The translations under genes and the position numbers were made by a program. Positions 32,032 to 40,890 of a stretch of DNA of 64,000 bases are shown piece by piece; position 1 is the first letter of the stretch; the number at the start of each line of letters is the position of its first letter. Source of the DNA: Streptomyces sp. NBC_01298 (lineage in GTDB: Bacteria; Actinomycetota; Actinomycetes; Streptomycetales; Streptomycetaceae); the NCBI RefSeq assembly GCF_035978755.1, contig NZ_CP108414.1:5208001-5272000 (forward strand). Direction: 5' to 3'. A model generated the notes under the pieces. The model did not search any database, had not been told where the DNA came from, and was given only the letters and a program-made list of their open reading frames with translations.

Positions 32032-32065
32032 GTCCTGGCCGATGCGGAAAGCCGCCGGCCAGGAC
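32032..32065. terminator. Hairpin after the gene ending at 32022
   Basis: Perfect 10-bp arms GTCCTGGCCG and CGGCCAGGAC are separated by 14 bases and start 10 bp after the stop codon. The remaining 290 bp to the next start at 32353 shows no gene; it is lower in GC than its surroundings and may hold a promoter. Confidence 0.7.
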
Positions 32066-32352
32066 CCCCGTCGCGGGTGACGGGCGGGGAGCGCGGGTGA
32101 GGATTTCCCTCCGTGGATGATCTCTCGCAAACGCTGACCCCGGCGGCACCGATGGCCCCGTCACACCTGCTGTTGGGCATCGGGGGCGTCCCCATGGAGG
32201 CGATGTCTGCCCCTACTCGGTACTCGGAACGCCCTCGCCCGACTTGCTCGCCTTCATCCCCCACGCTCGTCGTGTCCTCGTAAGCCTCACAAGTGGTTCC
32301 GGTGGCTCGTACGGCTGTTGACCTTGCCGTCCGGGCGGTGAAGGATCCGACC

Positions 32353-32628
32353 ATGTTGCTTCTCGCCGGTCAGACGGAGCCCGCTCCAGGCCCGTTCCTG
32401 CTGATCTGGGGACTGCTGGTGATCGTCTTGGGCGGAGTCTTCGCCACCAAGAGCGGGGCTGCCAGGATTCGATCCTTCGTCGTGAACGGCCTGGATCGGA
32501 GTTCGCGGACTCGGGAGAGGGTGCGGTCGGTGCCCTCCGCGGGTTTCGTGCGGCTCGTTGGCGGTGTCCTGGCCATCTGTGGGTTGGTGGCGGTGCCCGC
32601 CTCGCTCGTCATGATGACTCGGGGCTGA
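32353..32628 (+). CDS. Small membrane protein
   Basis: This 91-residue protein has two hydrophobic helices: about 13-32 (GPFLLIWGLLVIVLGGVFAT) and about 66-88 (FVRLVGGVLAICGLVAVPAS). A basic loop (ARIRSFVVNGLDRSSRTRER) lies between them and is predicted to face the cytoplasm. AAGGA lies about seven bases before the ATG at 32353. Function is unknown; similar two-helix proteins are common and unassigned in Streptomyces. It converges on the cyclase gene with 43 bp between stops. Confidence 0.6.
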   Translation: MLLLAGQTEPAPGPFLLIWGLLVIVLGGVFATKSGAARIRSFVVNGLDRSSRTRERVRSVPSAGFVRLVGGVLAICGLVAVPASLVMMTRG

Positions 32629-32671
32629 GGGTCGAACTGTTCGGGCCAGGGCGACCGGCGGACGGGAACGC

Positions 32672-33607
32672 TCAGAGGATGGCGATCGGGGCCACCGGGG
32701 TGCCCACCGCGCCGACGAAGGGCTCCGGCATGGCCGAGAGGAGGAAGGTGTAGCGGGATTCTTCCGCACAGGCTGTGGACAACTTTTCGAGGTTCCAGTT
32801 CTGGCCCTGGTGCATGCCCATCTCGACCAGGTCCAGGGCGTGCACCGGCAGCCACAGGTTGTCTATCTCCGGCGGGAAGATCTCGAAGGTCAGGGTGTCG
32901 TTCGCGACGGCCGCCACGTCCCGGGCGTGGAACCACTCGGGCGTACGGACGGACAGGCCGGGCGACGGGTAGCCGTAGCCGTGCTTGTCGCCCGCCAGGT
33001 AGACCTGCACCTGGCCGGTGCGGACCAGGACGATGTCGCCCGCGCGGACGGTGACCCCGGCGAACTCCTCCGCCTCGTTCAGGTCCTCGGGGGTGACCGC
33101 GTGGCCGCCGGGGAGGCGGTCCAGGCCCTTGGCGCGGGCCACGTCCAGCAGGACCCCGCGCGAGACGATGTGCCCGGCCTTGTCGATGCCGCTGAACTCG
33201 GCGCGGCCGTGCGCCGTGATGGTGCCGGCCGGGCGGCCGTTGTAGATCTTCCCCGAGTGCGAGACGTGCGTGAGCGCGTCCCAGTGGGTGCCGGCCTGGA
33301 GCCCGAAGGTCACCGCGTCGTCGCTGCACGCCACCGTGCCCGGGCCGAAGAGTTCCTGGTTGATCTGCACCATCGTGTGCAGCGGGTTGATCCGGCCGGG
33401 GATCATGCCGGACTGCACCCCGTCCTCCTTGAGGGGGAGGGCGAGCGGGATGCGGCGCCCGGTGCGGATCTCGGCCGCGGCCGCGCGGACGACCTCGTCG
33501 GTGATGAGGTTGAGGGTGCCGATCTCGTCGTCGGCGCCCCACCGGCCCCAGTTGTTGACGCGCTTGGCGATGTCGTGGAACTCGGCGGGCATGGCCATGG
33601 ATCTCAT
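32672..33607 (-). CDS. Cyclase family protein (kynurenine formamidase-like metal hydrolase)
   Basis: This 311-residue protein has the metal-binding signature HWDALTHVSH (family pattern HxDxxxH), near residue 108. Other conserved parts are NNWGRWGADDEIGTLNLITD and RAGDIVLVRTGQVQVYLAGD. The family hydrolyses amides, lactones or cyclic compounds in catabolic routes. The ATG at 33607 follows AAGGAG closely (three bases); the ATG at 33598 is the alternative. It is divergent from the SDR/acyl-CoA dehydrogenase/alcohol dehydrogenase operon, and the operator-like site at 33682 lies between them. I infer a ring-opening or lactone hydrolysis step in the same pathway. Confidence 0.88.
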   Translation of the reverse strand: MRSMAMPAEFHDIAKRVNNWGRWGADDEIGTLNLITDEVVRAAAAEIRTGRRIPLALPLKEDGVQSGMIPGRINPLHTMVQINQELFGPGTVACSDDAVTFGLQAGTHWDALTHVSHSGKIYNGRPAGTITAHGRAEFSGIDKAGHIVSRGVLLDVARAKGLDRLPGGHAVTPEDLNEAEEFAGVTVRAGDIVLVRTGQVQVYLAGDKHGYGYPSPGLSVRTPEWFHARDVAAVANDTLTFEIFPPEIDNLWLPVHALDLVEMGMHQGQNWNLEKLSTACAEESRYTFLLSAMPEPFVGAVGTPVAPIAIL

Positions 33608-33681
33608 CAGCTCCTTGAGGAGGAAATGGGCGGTGGTGGCGAACTGGGGCTTGTGCTGGCGCATCGCGGTGCCCATAGAAT

Positions 33682-33696
33682 CTAACGGACCGTCAG
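33682..33696. promoter_or_regulatory. TetR-type operator candidate, copy 3
   Basis: CTAACGGACCGTCAG has one mismatch in the left half-site against CTGACGNNNCGTCAG. It is 22 bp before the SDR gene start and 74 bp before the cyclase start. Confidence 0.7.
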
Positions 33697-33718
33697 AAAA
33701 CGCGGGAAGGGGCCGGAC

Positions 33719-34639
33719 GTGGGGAACTTCTTGGCAGGCAAAGTCGTCGCCGTCACAGGCGCCGGCCGGGGCATCGGACGGGCCGTGGCACTCGCCGCGG
33801 CCGCCGAGGGTGCCAGGGTCGTCGTCAACGACTACGGCGTGGGCATGGAGGGCAACGAGCCCACCAGCGAGATCGCCGAAGCGGTGGTGAAGGAGATCAT
33901 CGCCGCTGGTGGGGAGGCCGTCGCCGTCGCCGACGACATCTCGACGATGGCGGGCGGGCAGCGCATCGTCGACACCGCGCTCGCCCAGTACGGACGCATC
34001 GACGGAGTCGTGTGCGTCGCCGGCATCCTGCGCGAGCGGATGCTGTTCAACATGTCCGAGGAGGAGTGGGACCCGGTGGTCGCCACCCACCTCAAGGGCA
34101 CCTTCACCGTCTTCCGCGCGGCCTCCGCCGTCATGCGCCGCCAGGGCACCGGCACGCTGATCGGCTTCACCAGCGGCAACCACCAGGGCTCCGTGGCCCA
34201 GGCCAACTACAGCGCCGCCAAGGGCGGGATCATCTCGCTCGTCCGGTCGGCGGCCCTGGGGCTGGCCAAGTACGGAGTGACCTCCAACGCCGTGGCGCCC
34301 GTCGCGCGCACCCGGATGTCGGCCAACGTGCCGATGGAGCTCAAGGAGATCGGCGAGCCCGAGGACGTGGCGGCGCTCGTGACCTACCTGCTCTCCGACA
34401 AGGCCGTGGCCGTCGGCGGCGAGAAGATCACCGGGCAGGTCTACACGATCGCCGGCCCGAAGATCGCCGTCTGGGCCCAGCCCCGCGAACTGCGCGCGGG
34501 GTACGCCGAGGGCTCCTGGACCCCCGAGAAGATCGCCGACTTCCTGCCCGGGACCGTCGGCACCGACCCGATGCCGATGCTCGCCCAGCTCGAAGCCATG
34601 GCCAAGGCGGCTGCGGCCAAGGACCGCCCCAACGCGTAG
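33719..34639 (+). CDS. Short-chain dehydrogenase/reductase (17-beta-HSD/Hsd4-like)
   Basis: This 306-residue SDR has the cofactor motif TGAGRGIG (14-21), VNDYGVGMEGNEP after beta-2 (typical of NAD-dependent multifunctional-enzyme-type SDRs), VCVAGILRERML in place of NNAG, catalytic Ser in GFTSGNHQGS and the YSAAKGG active site (Tyr-x3-Lys). The C-terminal extension beyond residue 245 is unusual for a classical 250-residue SDR and resembles the peroxisomal MFE-2/Hsd4B group acting on 3-hydroxyacyl-CoA or steroids. It starts at GTG 33719, preceded by GGGAAGGGG. It is first in a three-gene operon with a dehydrogenase and an alcohol dehydrogenase. Confidence 0.92.
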   Translation: MGNFLAGKVVAVTGAGRGIGRAVALAAAAEGARVVVNDYGVGMEGNEPTSEIAEAVVKEIIAAGGEAVAVADDISTMAGGQRIVDTALAQYGRIDGVVCVAGILRERMLFNMSEEEWDPVVATHLKGTFTVFRAASAVMRRQGTGTLIGFTSGNHQGSVAQANYSAAKGGIISLVRSAALGLAKYGVTSNAVAPVARTRMSANVPMELKEIGEPEDVAALVTYLLSDKAVAVGGEKITGQVYTIAGPKIAVWAQPRELRAGYAEGSWTPEKIADFLPGTVGTDPMPMLAQLEAMAKAAAAKDRPNA

Positions 34640-34658
34640 AACCGAGGGGGGTACGACC

Positions 34659-35864
34659 ATGGACTTCCGCTTCGACGAGGAGGCCGAGGAGCTGCGCGGC
34701 CGCGCCCGGGCGTGGCTGGCGGAGCACCTCGTGGGCCCGTACGAGGAGGCCGTCGGCCTCGGCGGGCCGGGCAGCGAGCACGAAGGAGTCGAGATCCGGC
34801 GCGCCTGGGAGCGCGAGCTGGGACGGGCCGGCTGGATCGGGCAGGGCTGGGAGACGGGGGAGGGCGACGGGTACGGCAACCGGCGGCTGTCCCTCACCGG
34901 GCAGGTGGTGTGGGCCGAGGAGTACGCGGCCGCGCGCGCGCCGGCCCGGGTCGGCCACATCGGCGAGAACCTCCTCGCGCCGACGCTGATCGCCTACGGC
35001 TCCCCGGAGCAGCGGGCCCGCCACCTCCCCGGCATCGCCCGCGGCGAGGAGCTGTGGTGCCAGGGGTACTCCGAACCGGGCGCCGGCTCCGACCTCGCCG
35101 GAATCCGTACGACGGCCGTGAGGGACGCGGCGGACGGCCTCCACCGGGTCACCGGGCAGAAGATCTGGACCTCGCTCGCCCAGGACGCCGACTGGTGCTT
35201 CGTCCTGGCGCGCACCGAGGCCGGGTCCGTGCGGCACCGCGGGCTGTCCTTCCTCCTGGTCCGCATGGACCAGCCGGGCAAGGTCGAGGTCCGGCCGATC
35301 CGGCAGATGTCGGGGACCTCCGAGTTCAACGAGGTGTTCTTCGACGGGGCCGTCGCCGCCGAGGTCGTGGGCGGGGAGGGCAACGGCTGGTCCGTGGCCA
35401 TGGGACTGCTCGCGCTGGAGCGAGGGGTCTCCACGCTCGTCCAGCAGATCGGCTTCGCGGCCGAACTGGAGCGGGTGGTCCGGGCGTACGTGGACGCGGG
35501 CGCGGGCGACCCGGTCCTGCGCGAACGCCTCGTACGGCAGTGGGCCGAGCTGCGCACGATGCGGTGGAACGCGCTGCGGACGCTGGGCGCCGAGGGTGGG
35601 GACCCCGGTGCGCCCAGCGTGGCCAAACTGCTGTGGGGAGGCTGGCACCGGCGGCTCGGGGAGCTGGCGGTGGAGGTCCGGGGCGCGGTGGCCACCGCCG
35701 GGCCGGGGCACTGGTCGCGGGGGACCCCGTACGAACTCGGACTCGACGAGGAGCAGCGGCTGTTCCTGTTCACCCGCGCCGACACCATCTACGGCGGCTC
35801 GGACGAGATCCAGCGCAACATCATCGCCGAGCGCGTGCTCGGCCTGCCTAAGGAGTCCAGGTGA
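34659..35864 (+). CDS. Acyl-CoA dehydrogenase
   Basis: This 401-residue flavoprotein has the FAD/substrate region LWCQGYSEPGAGSDLAGIRT (near 130), KIWTSLAQDADWCFVLART and the C-terminal IYGGSDEIQRNIIAERVLGL. As in the gene at 24062, the position before GS is Gly rather than the usual catalytic Glu, so it may act with a partner subunit, perhaps the short dehydrogenase at 56469. Its stop overlaps the start of the alcohol dehydrogenase gene (GTGA). GGGGGG lies before the ATG at 34659, 19 bp after the SDR stop. Confidence 0.92.
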   Translation: MDFRFDEEAEELRGRARAWLAEHLVGPYEEAVGLGGPGSEHEGVEIRRAWERELGRAGWIGQGWETGEGDGYGNRRLSLTGQVVWAEEYAAARAPARVGHIGENLLAPTLIAYGSPEQRARHLPGIARGEELWCQGYSEPGAGSDLAGIRTTAVRDAADGLHRVTGQKIWTSLAQDADWCFVLARTEAGSVRHRGLSFLLVRMDQPGKVEVRPIRQMSGTSEFNEVFFDGAVAAEVVGGEGNGWSVAMGLLALERGVSTLVQQIGFAAELERVVRAYVDAGAGDPVLRERLVRQWAELRTMRWNALRTLGAEGGDPGAPSVAKLLWGGWHRRLGELAVEVRGAVATAGPGHWSRGTPYELGLDEEQRLFLFTRADTIYGGSDEIQRNIIAERVLGLPKESR

Positions 35865-36928
35865 GAGGCGTCGTATTCGACGGCAAGCAGGCCCAGGTGG
35901 TCGACGATCTGGAGATCCGGGACCCGGGGCCGGGGGAGGTGCTGGTCGCGATAGCGGCGGCCGGGCTGTGTCACAGCGATCTGTCGGTGATCGACGGGAC
36001 GATCCCGTTCCCGCCGCCGGTGGTGCTCGGGCACGAGGGCGCGGGCGTGGTGGAGGCGGTCGGCTCCGGGGTCACCCACGTGGCGCCCGGCGACCACGTC
36101 TCTCTGTCCACGCTCGCCAACTGCGGGGCGTGCGCGGACTGCGACCGGGGCCGGCCGACGATGTGCCGCAAGGCGATCGGGATGCCGGGGCAGCCGTTCT
36201 CGCGGGGCGGCACGCCGCTCTACCAGTTCGCGTCCAACTCGGCCTTCGCGGAGCGGACCATCGTCAAGGCCGTGCAGGCGGTGAAGATCCCCAAGGACAT
36301 TCCGCTGACCTCGGCCGCGCTGATCGGCTGCGGGGTACTGACGGGCGTGGGCGCCGTACTGAACCGGGCCAAGGTGGACCGCGGCGAGACGGTGGTCGTC
36401 ATCGGCACCGGCGGCATCGGGCTCAACGTGCTCCAGGGCGCGCGGATCGCGGGCGCCACGACCATCGTGGCGATCGACGCGAACCCGGCGAAGGAGGCGG
36501 TGGCCCGGCAGTTCGGCGCCACGCACTTCATCGACGCCTCGGCGGTGGCGGACTCCTCGGCGGCCGTGAAGGAGATCCTGCCCACGGGCGCGGACCACGC
36601 CTTCGAGTGCGTGGGCAACGTCAAGCTGATCCGGCAGGCGATCGACCTCCTGGACCGGCACGGACAGGCGGTCCTGCTGGGCGTGCCCGGCTTCAAGGAG
36701 GAGGCGGCCTTCCAGGTCTCGTCCATGTACCTGGACAAGACGATCATGGGCTGCCGGTACGGGTCCTCGCGCCCGCAGCGGGACATCGCGCTCTACGCGG
36801 AGCTCTACCGGCAGGGGAAGCTGCTGCTGGACGAACTGGTCACGGAGGTCTACCCGGTGGAGGACTTCGCCAAGGCCGTGGACGACGCGCATCACGGGCG
36901 GGTGGCGCGGGGGGTCCTCACGTTCTGA
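35861..36928 (+). CDS. Zinc-dependent alcohol dehydrogenase (MDR family)
   Basis: This 355-residue medium-chain dehydrogenase has the catalytic zinc ligand Cys in LCHSDLSVIDG and GHEGAGVVEAVG, the structural zinc cluster CGACADCDRGRPTMC, and the NAD-binding motif VIGTGGIGLNVLQGARIAGA. It would oxidise an alcohol intermediate or terminal alcohol to an aldehyde. GTG 35861 overlaps the preceding stop by four bases, so it is translationally coupled to the acyl-CoA dehydrogenase. It is last in the operon that begins at 33719. Confidence 0.93.
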   Translation: MRGVVFDGKQAQVVDDLEIRDPGPGEVLVAIAAAGLCHSDLSVIDGTIPFPPPVVLGHEGAGVVEAVGSGVTHVAPGDHVSLSTLANCGACADCDRGRPTMCRKAIGMPGQPFSRGGTPLYQFASNSAFAERTIVKAVQAVKIPKDIPLTSAALIGCGVLTGVGAVLNRAKVDRGETVVVIGTGGIGLNVLQGARIAGATTIVAIDANPAKEAVARQFGATHFIDASAVADSSAAVKEILPTGADHAFECVGNVKLIRQAIDLLDRHGQAVLLGVPGFKEEAAFQVSSMYLDKTIMGCRYGSSRPQRDIALYAELYRQGKLLLDELVTEVYPVEDFAKAVDDAHHGRVARGVLTF

Positions 36929-36992
36929 GGCGGCTCCTCGCGCGGTTCCGCGGTCGGCCCTCCTCCTGGAGCGGGGCCGGCCGCGGCGTGTT

Positions 36993-37895
36993 TCAGTACC
37001 GCCGCTTGACCAGCCAGGTCAGGGCCAGCAGCGGGGTCAGGCTCGCGAGGAAGGCGGGCAGCCGGTTGTAGCCGGAGACCTGGAATTCGAGGGCGACGGG
37101 CAGGAGCAGGACGAGGCCGCACAGCAGGATCGCGAGGGCCGGGAGGTGGGTGCCGGGCCGGAAACGGCGCAGGTTCTTCATGTCCGACGGGTCCATGAAC
37201 GACTTGGTGATGGCTGCCGCGACGCCGGACCACAGCAGGCCGAAGAACGCGGCGATGGGGGACCCGAGCCAGGCACGGGTCATGGCGGGGTGCTCCGCCA
37301 CGCCTTCTTCGGGGTGGGCCGGGGCGAAATGGGCGGCGACCCGCATGCCCGGCTCGGGGAATCGGCTTGTGGTGTACCCCTTCAGGGCGACGTCCCGGGG
37401 CCCGCTGTCGAAGGGGACGCGGACGACGAGGTCCGTGTCGTACGAGCCGTGGCTGTCCTCGGTGGGCGGGGTGTGCACCGGTTCGCCGGCCAGCCGGACG
37501 ATCTCCACCTTGCCGCTGTCGTACCCGGCCCGCTCCAGCCGCTCGATCTCCTTGCCGTCCGCACTGGAGCCGGTGAACAGCACCACGAGGGCGGCGGCCA
37601 CGGCGAACGGCACGCCGATGGCGAAGAGGTAGGCCAGCTGTCCGTCCCCGCGCCGGTAGCCGGCCGGCGGAGACGGCTTGTCCAGCGGGCCGATGCGTGC
37701 CCGGCAGGAGGCCACGACCCAGCCGCAGGCGAAGAGCGCGGAGGCGCCGGCGAAGGCCAGCTCGGCGGTCAGGGGTGGGTACGGGGACACCGGGGTCAGT
37801 GAACAGCCGATCGCGGCGGCCGCGCTTGCCACCATCAGCCAGCCCGTGATGCCGGTCCACCTGCTGCGACCCGGCTCGTAGTACGTGTGCCCCAT
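36993..37895 (-). CDS. Multi-pass membrane protein, DUF3592-like
   Basis: This 300-residue protein has about five membrane segments: residues ~14-34 and 45-62 near the N-terminus, ~88-108 (LAYLFAIGVPFAVAAALVVL), ~215-235, and a C-terminal pair (LPALAILLCGLVLLLPVALE and FLASLTPLLALTWLVKRRY). An extracytoplasmic region (GKVEIVRLAGEPVHTPPTED through AAHFAPAHPEEG) resembles DUF3592 domains. Function is unknown. It converges on the alcohol dehydrogenase gene. The ATG at 37895 has no strong ribosome site. Confidence 0.7.
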   Translation of the reverse strand: MGHTYYEPGRSRWTGITGWLMVASAAAAIGCSLTPVSPYPPLTAELAFAGASALFACGWVVASCRARIGPLDKPSPPAGYRRGDGQLAYLFAIGVPFAVAAALVVLFTGSSADGKEIERLERAGYDSGKVEIVRLAGEPVHTPPTEDSHGSYDTDLVVRVPFDSGPRDVALKGYTTSRFPEPGMRVAAHFAPAHPEEGVAEHPAMTRAWLGSPIAAFFGLLWSGVAAAITKSFMDPSDMKNLRRFRPGTHLPALAILLCGLVLLLPVALEFQVSGYNRLPAFLASLTPLLALTWLVKRRY

Positions 37896-37963
37896 GATCC
37901 CCCGCCCGTTCGAGATCCGCAGGATAGCGGCGGGGCGGGCGGGCGGGCTCGGCCCGTGGGTCG

Positions 37964-38596
37964 TCAGTCGGTGAAGCGGCCGAAGCGGCCCTTGTGGAAG
38001 AGCAGGGGTTCGCCCTCGCCGGCCGCGCCCATGGCCTCGACCTTGCCCACCACGATGAGGTGGTCGCCGCCGGTGTGCACGGCGTGGATCCGGCAGTCGA
38101 TCCACGCCGGCACCGCGTCGAGCTGCGGCGATCCCGTGGCGGGGGCCGGGGTGTGGGCGACCCCGGCGAACTTGTCGGCGCCGCTGACGGCGAAGGCCCG
38201 GCACAGGTCGCCCTGTTCGGCGCCGAGGACGTTCACGCAGAACACCCCGGTGCGGGCGATGCGGGGCCAGGTGGTCGACGTACGGGCCACCATGAAGGTG
38301 ACCAGCGGGGGTTCGAGGGAGAGCGCGGCGAAGGACTGGCAGGCGAAGCCGGCCGGACCGTCCTCCCCCTCGCCGGGCGGCGAGGTGATGATCGTGACCC
38401 CGCTGGCGAAGTTCCCGAGGACGACCCGGAATTCGGCGGGGCTGACGGGCGCGCGCTCGTGTTCGCCGACGGCCCGCAGATCCGGGCGGGGCAGTGCTTC
38501 GACGGGCTCGGTCCCGGGCTCCGCGGCGGCGGAGGGGAGGGAGCCGACTGACCTGAGGTATCGGACGACGGTGGCCGCCATCCCTGCGTGTCCCAT
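37964..38596 (-). CDS. Flavin reductase family protein
   Basis: This 210-residue protein is of the FMN-binding split-barrel family that supplies reduced flavin to monooxygenases. After a poorly conserved 45-residue N-terminus it shows FRVVLGNFASGVTIITSPPG, FACQSFAALSLEPPLVTFMV, TGVFCVNVLGAEQGDLCRAF and the C-terminal LLFHKGRFGRF. The ATG at 38596 follows GGAAG; ATG 38581 is an alternative. A very good copy of the catabolic operator lies 17 bp upstream, so it is probably part of the regulon and may serve a two-component monooxygenase encoded elsewhere. Confidence 0.9.
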   Translation of the reverse strand: MGHAGMAATVVRYLRSVGSLPSAAAEPGTEPVEALPRPDLRAVGEHERAPVSPAEFRVVLGNFASGVTIITSPPGEGEDGPAGFACQSFAALSLEPPLVTFMVARTSTTWPRIARTGVFCVNVLGAEQGDLCRAFAVSGADKFAGVAHTPAPATGSPQLDAVPAWIDCRIHAVHTGGDHLIVVGKVEAMGAAGEGEPLLFHKGRFGRFTD

Positions 38597-38613
38597 CACA
38601 CTTCCGATTGAAG

Positions 38614-38628
38614 CTGACGGTGCGTCAG
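38614..38628. promoter_or_regulatory. TetR-type operator candidate, copy 4
   Basis: CTGACGGTGCGTCAG matches the motif with both half-sites perfect and lies 17 bp upstream of the flavin reductase start (minus strand). Confidence 0.8.
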
Positions 38629-38696
38629 ATGGGAAGGGGGGTGTAGGGTCCACCCTGAATTGAACGTGTTCAATCAATGATCCGGGGGGGGGCTCT

Positions 38697-39293
38697 GTGG
38701 GGACCGGCAGCGCCGTGTACGCGGCCCCGGTGGCCCTGCTGACGAGCGCTCCGTACGCCGCCACGTGCGGCTGGCTCACGGCCGCCGGGGTGCTGCCGGT
38801 GGCGGTGGCCGCGGCCGCGCGGATGCGGCAGTGGACGAAGTCCTCGGTACGGCGCTGGGTGCTCCGGGTGGCCGCGGTGGCCGTCGTGGGGGCCTTCGCC
38901 GGCGGCTCGGCCTGGCCGTCGAGGTCCGGGCCCTACCGGCCGCCGGTCCTGTCGCGGGCCGACTACATCGGCGTGTGGACCGGCGCCGGCGTCCGCCTGG
39001 AACTGGACGCGCAGGGCGCGGTGGTGGCGGAGAAGCTCCTGGTGGACGACGGCTTCGAGGTGGTCGACCGCTGCTCGGGGCACGGCACGTGGAAGCCCCG
39101 GGAAGCGGACCGCCTCTACGACCGGGCGGCCGTGGTCCTCGCGGTGCCGGAGTGCGAGAAGGCCTCCCCGGAGCGGGACGAGGCGTCACTGGTGCGGGAG
39201 GTGGCGGGCACGGCGGCGGAGCCGGAGCTGTTCGTGCTGATCGGCGAGCCGGACGGCGGGGACGTGCGCGTGCTGCGGAAGCGGGCGCGGTAG
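38697..39293 (+). CDS. Hypothetical membrane-anchored protein
   Basis: This 198-residue protein has two hydrophobic segments (about 8-42, VALLTSAPYAATCGWLTAAG and on; and about 57-72, VLRVAAVAVVGAFAGG). An exported C-terminal domain follows (YIGVWTGAGVRLELDAQGAV, VVDRCSGHGTWKPREADRLY), with two Cys that could pair. The domain looks like a small beta-rich lipocalin-type fold, but I cannot assign a family. GTG 38697 follows a GGGGGGGG run. Its 3' end overlaps on the opposite strand with an unusual extension of the GlxA-type gene. Confidence 0.6.
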   Translation: MGTGSAVYAAPVALLTSAPYAATCGWLTAAGVLPVAVAAAARMRQWTKSSVRRWVLRVAAVAVVGAFAGGSAWPSRSGPYRPPVLSRADYIGVWTGAGVRLELDAQGAVVAEKLLVDDGFEVVDRCSGHGTWKPREADRLYDRAAVVLAVPECEKASPERDEASLVREVAGTAAEPELFVLIGEPDGGDVRVLRKRAR

Positions 39294-40237
39294 GCGGTCG
39301 GGGCGAGGCCCAGGGAGTGCTGGAACACGCGCCGCATCGTCTCGGCCGAGCCGAACCCCGACTGCTCGGCCACCGCGTCCACCGGGTCGTCACCGGCCTC
39401 CAGCAGGGCCTGGGCGGCCTCGAGGCGTACGGATTCCAGGTACTGCCCCGGTGTCATCCCGGTCTCGGAGCGGAAGAGCCGGGCCAGGTGCCGGCCGCTC
39501 ACGCCGGCGTCCCGGACGACCTCGTCGAGCGCGAGCCGCGGATCGGCCCCGATGGCGTCCATGACCGTGCGCAGCACCGGATGCCGGGCCTCGCGCGGGG
39601 TCAGGCGGGCGCTGTACTGGGACTGGCCGCCGGGCCTGGCCATGAAGACGACCAGCTCCCGCGCGACCTCCCGGGCGACGGCGGGCCCGTGGTCCTCCTC
39701 GACCAGGGACAGCGCCAGGTCGATGCCGGAGGTCACCCCGGCGGAGGTGACGACGTGCCCGTCCTGGACGAACACCGGATCCGCCTCCACGCGCACCCGC
39801 GGGTACGCGGCCGCGAGCTGCGCCGCGAGCCTCCAGTGCGTGACCGCCCGCCGCCCGTCGAGCACCCCGGTCTCCGCCAGTACGAAGGCCCCGGCGCACA
39901 CCGAGGTGACCCGGCGCGAGCGGAGCACGAGCCCGGCCACCAGGCCCGTCAGGGCCGGATCGGCGACGGCCCGCCGCCAGTCGCTCCGGCCGGGTACGAC
40001 GAGGGTCCCGGGCCGGGCCGGCAGGCTGTCCGGGCCGCCGTCCACGCCGATGCGTATGCCCGAGGAGGTGCGGACGTCGGACCCGTCCGGGGAGACGATC
40101 CGGACCTCGTAGGGGCCGCGGGCACGGGCACCGTGGAGGTTGGCGGCGGCGAACACCTCGGCGGGACCCGTGACGTCGAGCAGCTGCACGCCGTCGAAGG
40201 CGACGATGACGACGGGGTGGACCGCTACTCGGCCCAC
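39116..40237 (-). CDS. GlxA-type AraC regulator (DJ-1/PfpI plus AraC)
   Basis: This 373-residue protein has an N-terminal DJ-1/PfpI-like domain (about 5-180: VVIVAFDGVQLLDVTGPAEV, TSVCAGAFVLAETGVLDGRR, THWRLAAQLAAAYP). An AraC/XylS DNA-binding domain follows (about 225-315: DEVVRDAGVSGRHLARLFRS, AEQSGFGSAETMRRVFQHSL). Family members normally end about 320 residues in, after YRARFRS. Here the frame continues ~55 more Ser/Thr/Arg-rich residues antisense to the gene at 38697-39293, so the natural stop may have been lost. It overlaps the upstream HD-domain gene by 13 bp; the two form an operon. Confidence 0.85.
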   Translation of the reverse strand: MGRVAVHPVVIVAFDGVQLLDVTGPAEVFAAANLHGARARGPYEVRIVSPDGSDVRTSSGIRIGVDGGPDSLPARPGTLVVPGRSDWRRAVADPALTGLVAGLVLRSRRVTSVCAGAFVLAETGVLDGRRAVTHWRLAAQLAAAYPRVRVEADPVFVQDGHVVTSAGVTSGIDLALSLVEEDHGPAVAREVARELVVFMARPGGQSQYSARLTPREARHPVLRTVMDAIGADPRLALDEVVRDAGVSGRHLARLFRSETGMTPGQYLESVRLEAAQALLEAGDDPVDAVAEQSGFGSAETMRRVFQHSLGLAPTAYRARFRSTRTSPPSGSPISTNSSGSAAVPATSRTSDASSRSGEAFSHSGTARTTAARS

Positions 40238-40890
40238 GGGGAGTCCAGGATCAGGCGTACGAAGTCCTCGCGCTCGAAACCGGGCACGTGGTGCGCGAGC
40301 ACGTCCGCCTTGACGTTGCCGAAGGCGGTGCCGGGCTTGGGGGCCACGCCGTCGGCGAAGGCGCGCAGGATGCGCTCCTTGAACCGCGGGCGCGGGTGCA
40401 GGGCGACGACCGCCGCGCGGTCCGCCTCGGCGAGGTCGTGGTAGCCGATGCCGAGCACGTCGTACTCCACGCCGGCCGTCACCAGGGCCACCTCGGGCTC
40501 CATGTGCTCGGGGATGCCCGGGGTGGTGTGCAGGGCGATCGCCGTCCACACCCGGCGCACCGCGTCCTCGGGAACCCCGTGGGTCCGCAGGAAGCGGCGG
40601 GCCTCGTCGGCGCCGTCCACCTCGAAGCGGCGGCCGCTGGCGTGGAAGGGCTCCGTGAGACCGAGGTCGTGGAACATCGCGGCCACGTAGAGCAGTTCGG
40701 GATCCGCCTCGATGCCGAGGCGGCGGCCCTGGAGGCTGCCGAAGAAGTACACGCGGCGGGAGTGGTCGTAGAGCAGCTCGCCCACGCTGTCGCGGACCAG
40801 CTCGGTCGCCTCCTTCGCCAGTCGCGAGTCGGGTACGGGTGCCGCTGCCCGGAGCGGGTGGGGGAGTGCGTCGTTCGTCTGTGCCGTCAT
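40225..40890 (-). CDS. HD-domain phosphohydrolase family protein
   Basis: This 221-residue protein has the HD metal-binding pattern: His in LLYDHSRRVYFFGSLQGRRL, His-Asp in YVAAMFHDLGLTE, then IALHTTPGIPEHMEPEVALV and a later Asp in VEYDVLGIGYHDLAE. It resembles cyanamide hydratase/HDIG-type proteins often found beside GlxA-type regulators. The substrate is unknown. It starts at ATG 40890 and overlaps the GlxA gene, so it is likely controlled by it. The VOC gene at 41207 is divergent. Confidence 0.85.
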   Translation of the reverse strand: MTAQTNDALPHPLRAAAPVPDSRLAKEATELVRDSVGELLYDHSRRVYFFGSLQGRRLGIEADPELLYVAAMFHDLGLTEPFHASGRRFEVDGADEARRFLRTHGVPEDAVRRVWTAIALHTTPGIPEHMEPEVALVTAGVEYDVLGIGYHDLAEADRAAVVALHPRPRFKERILRAFADGVAPKPGTAFGNVKADVLAHHVPGFEREDFVRLILDSPWAE

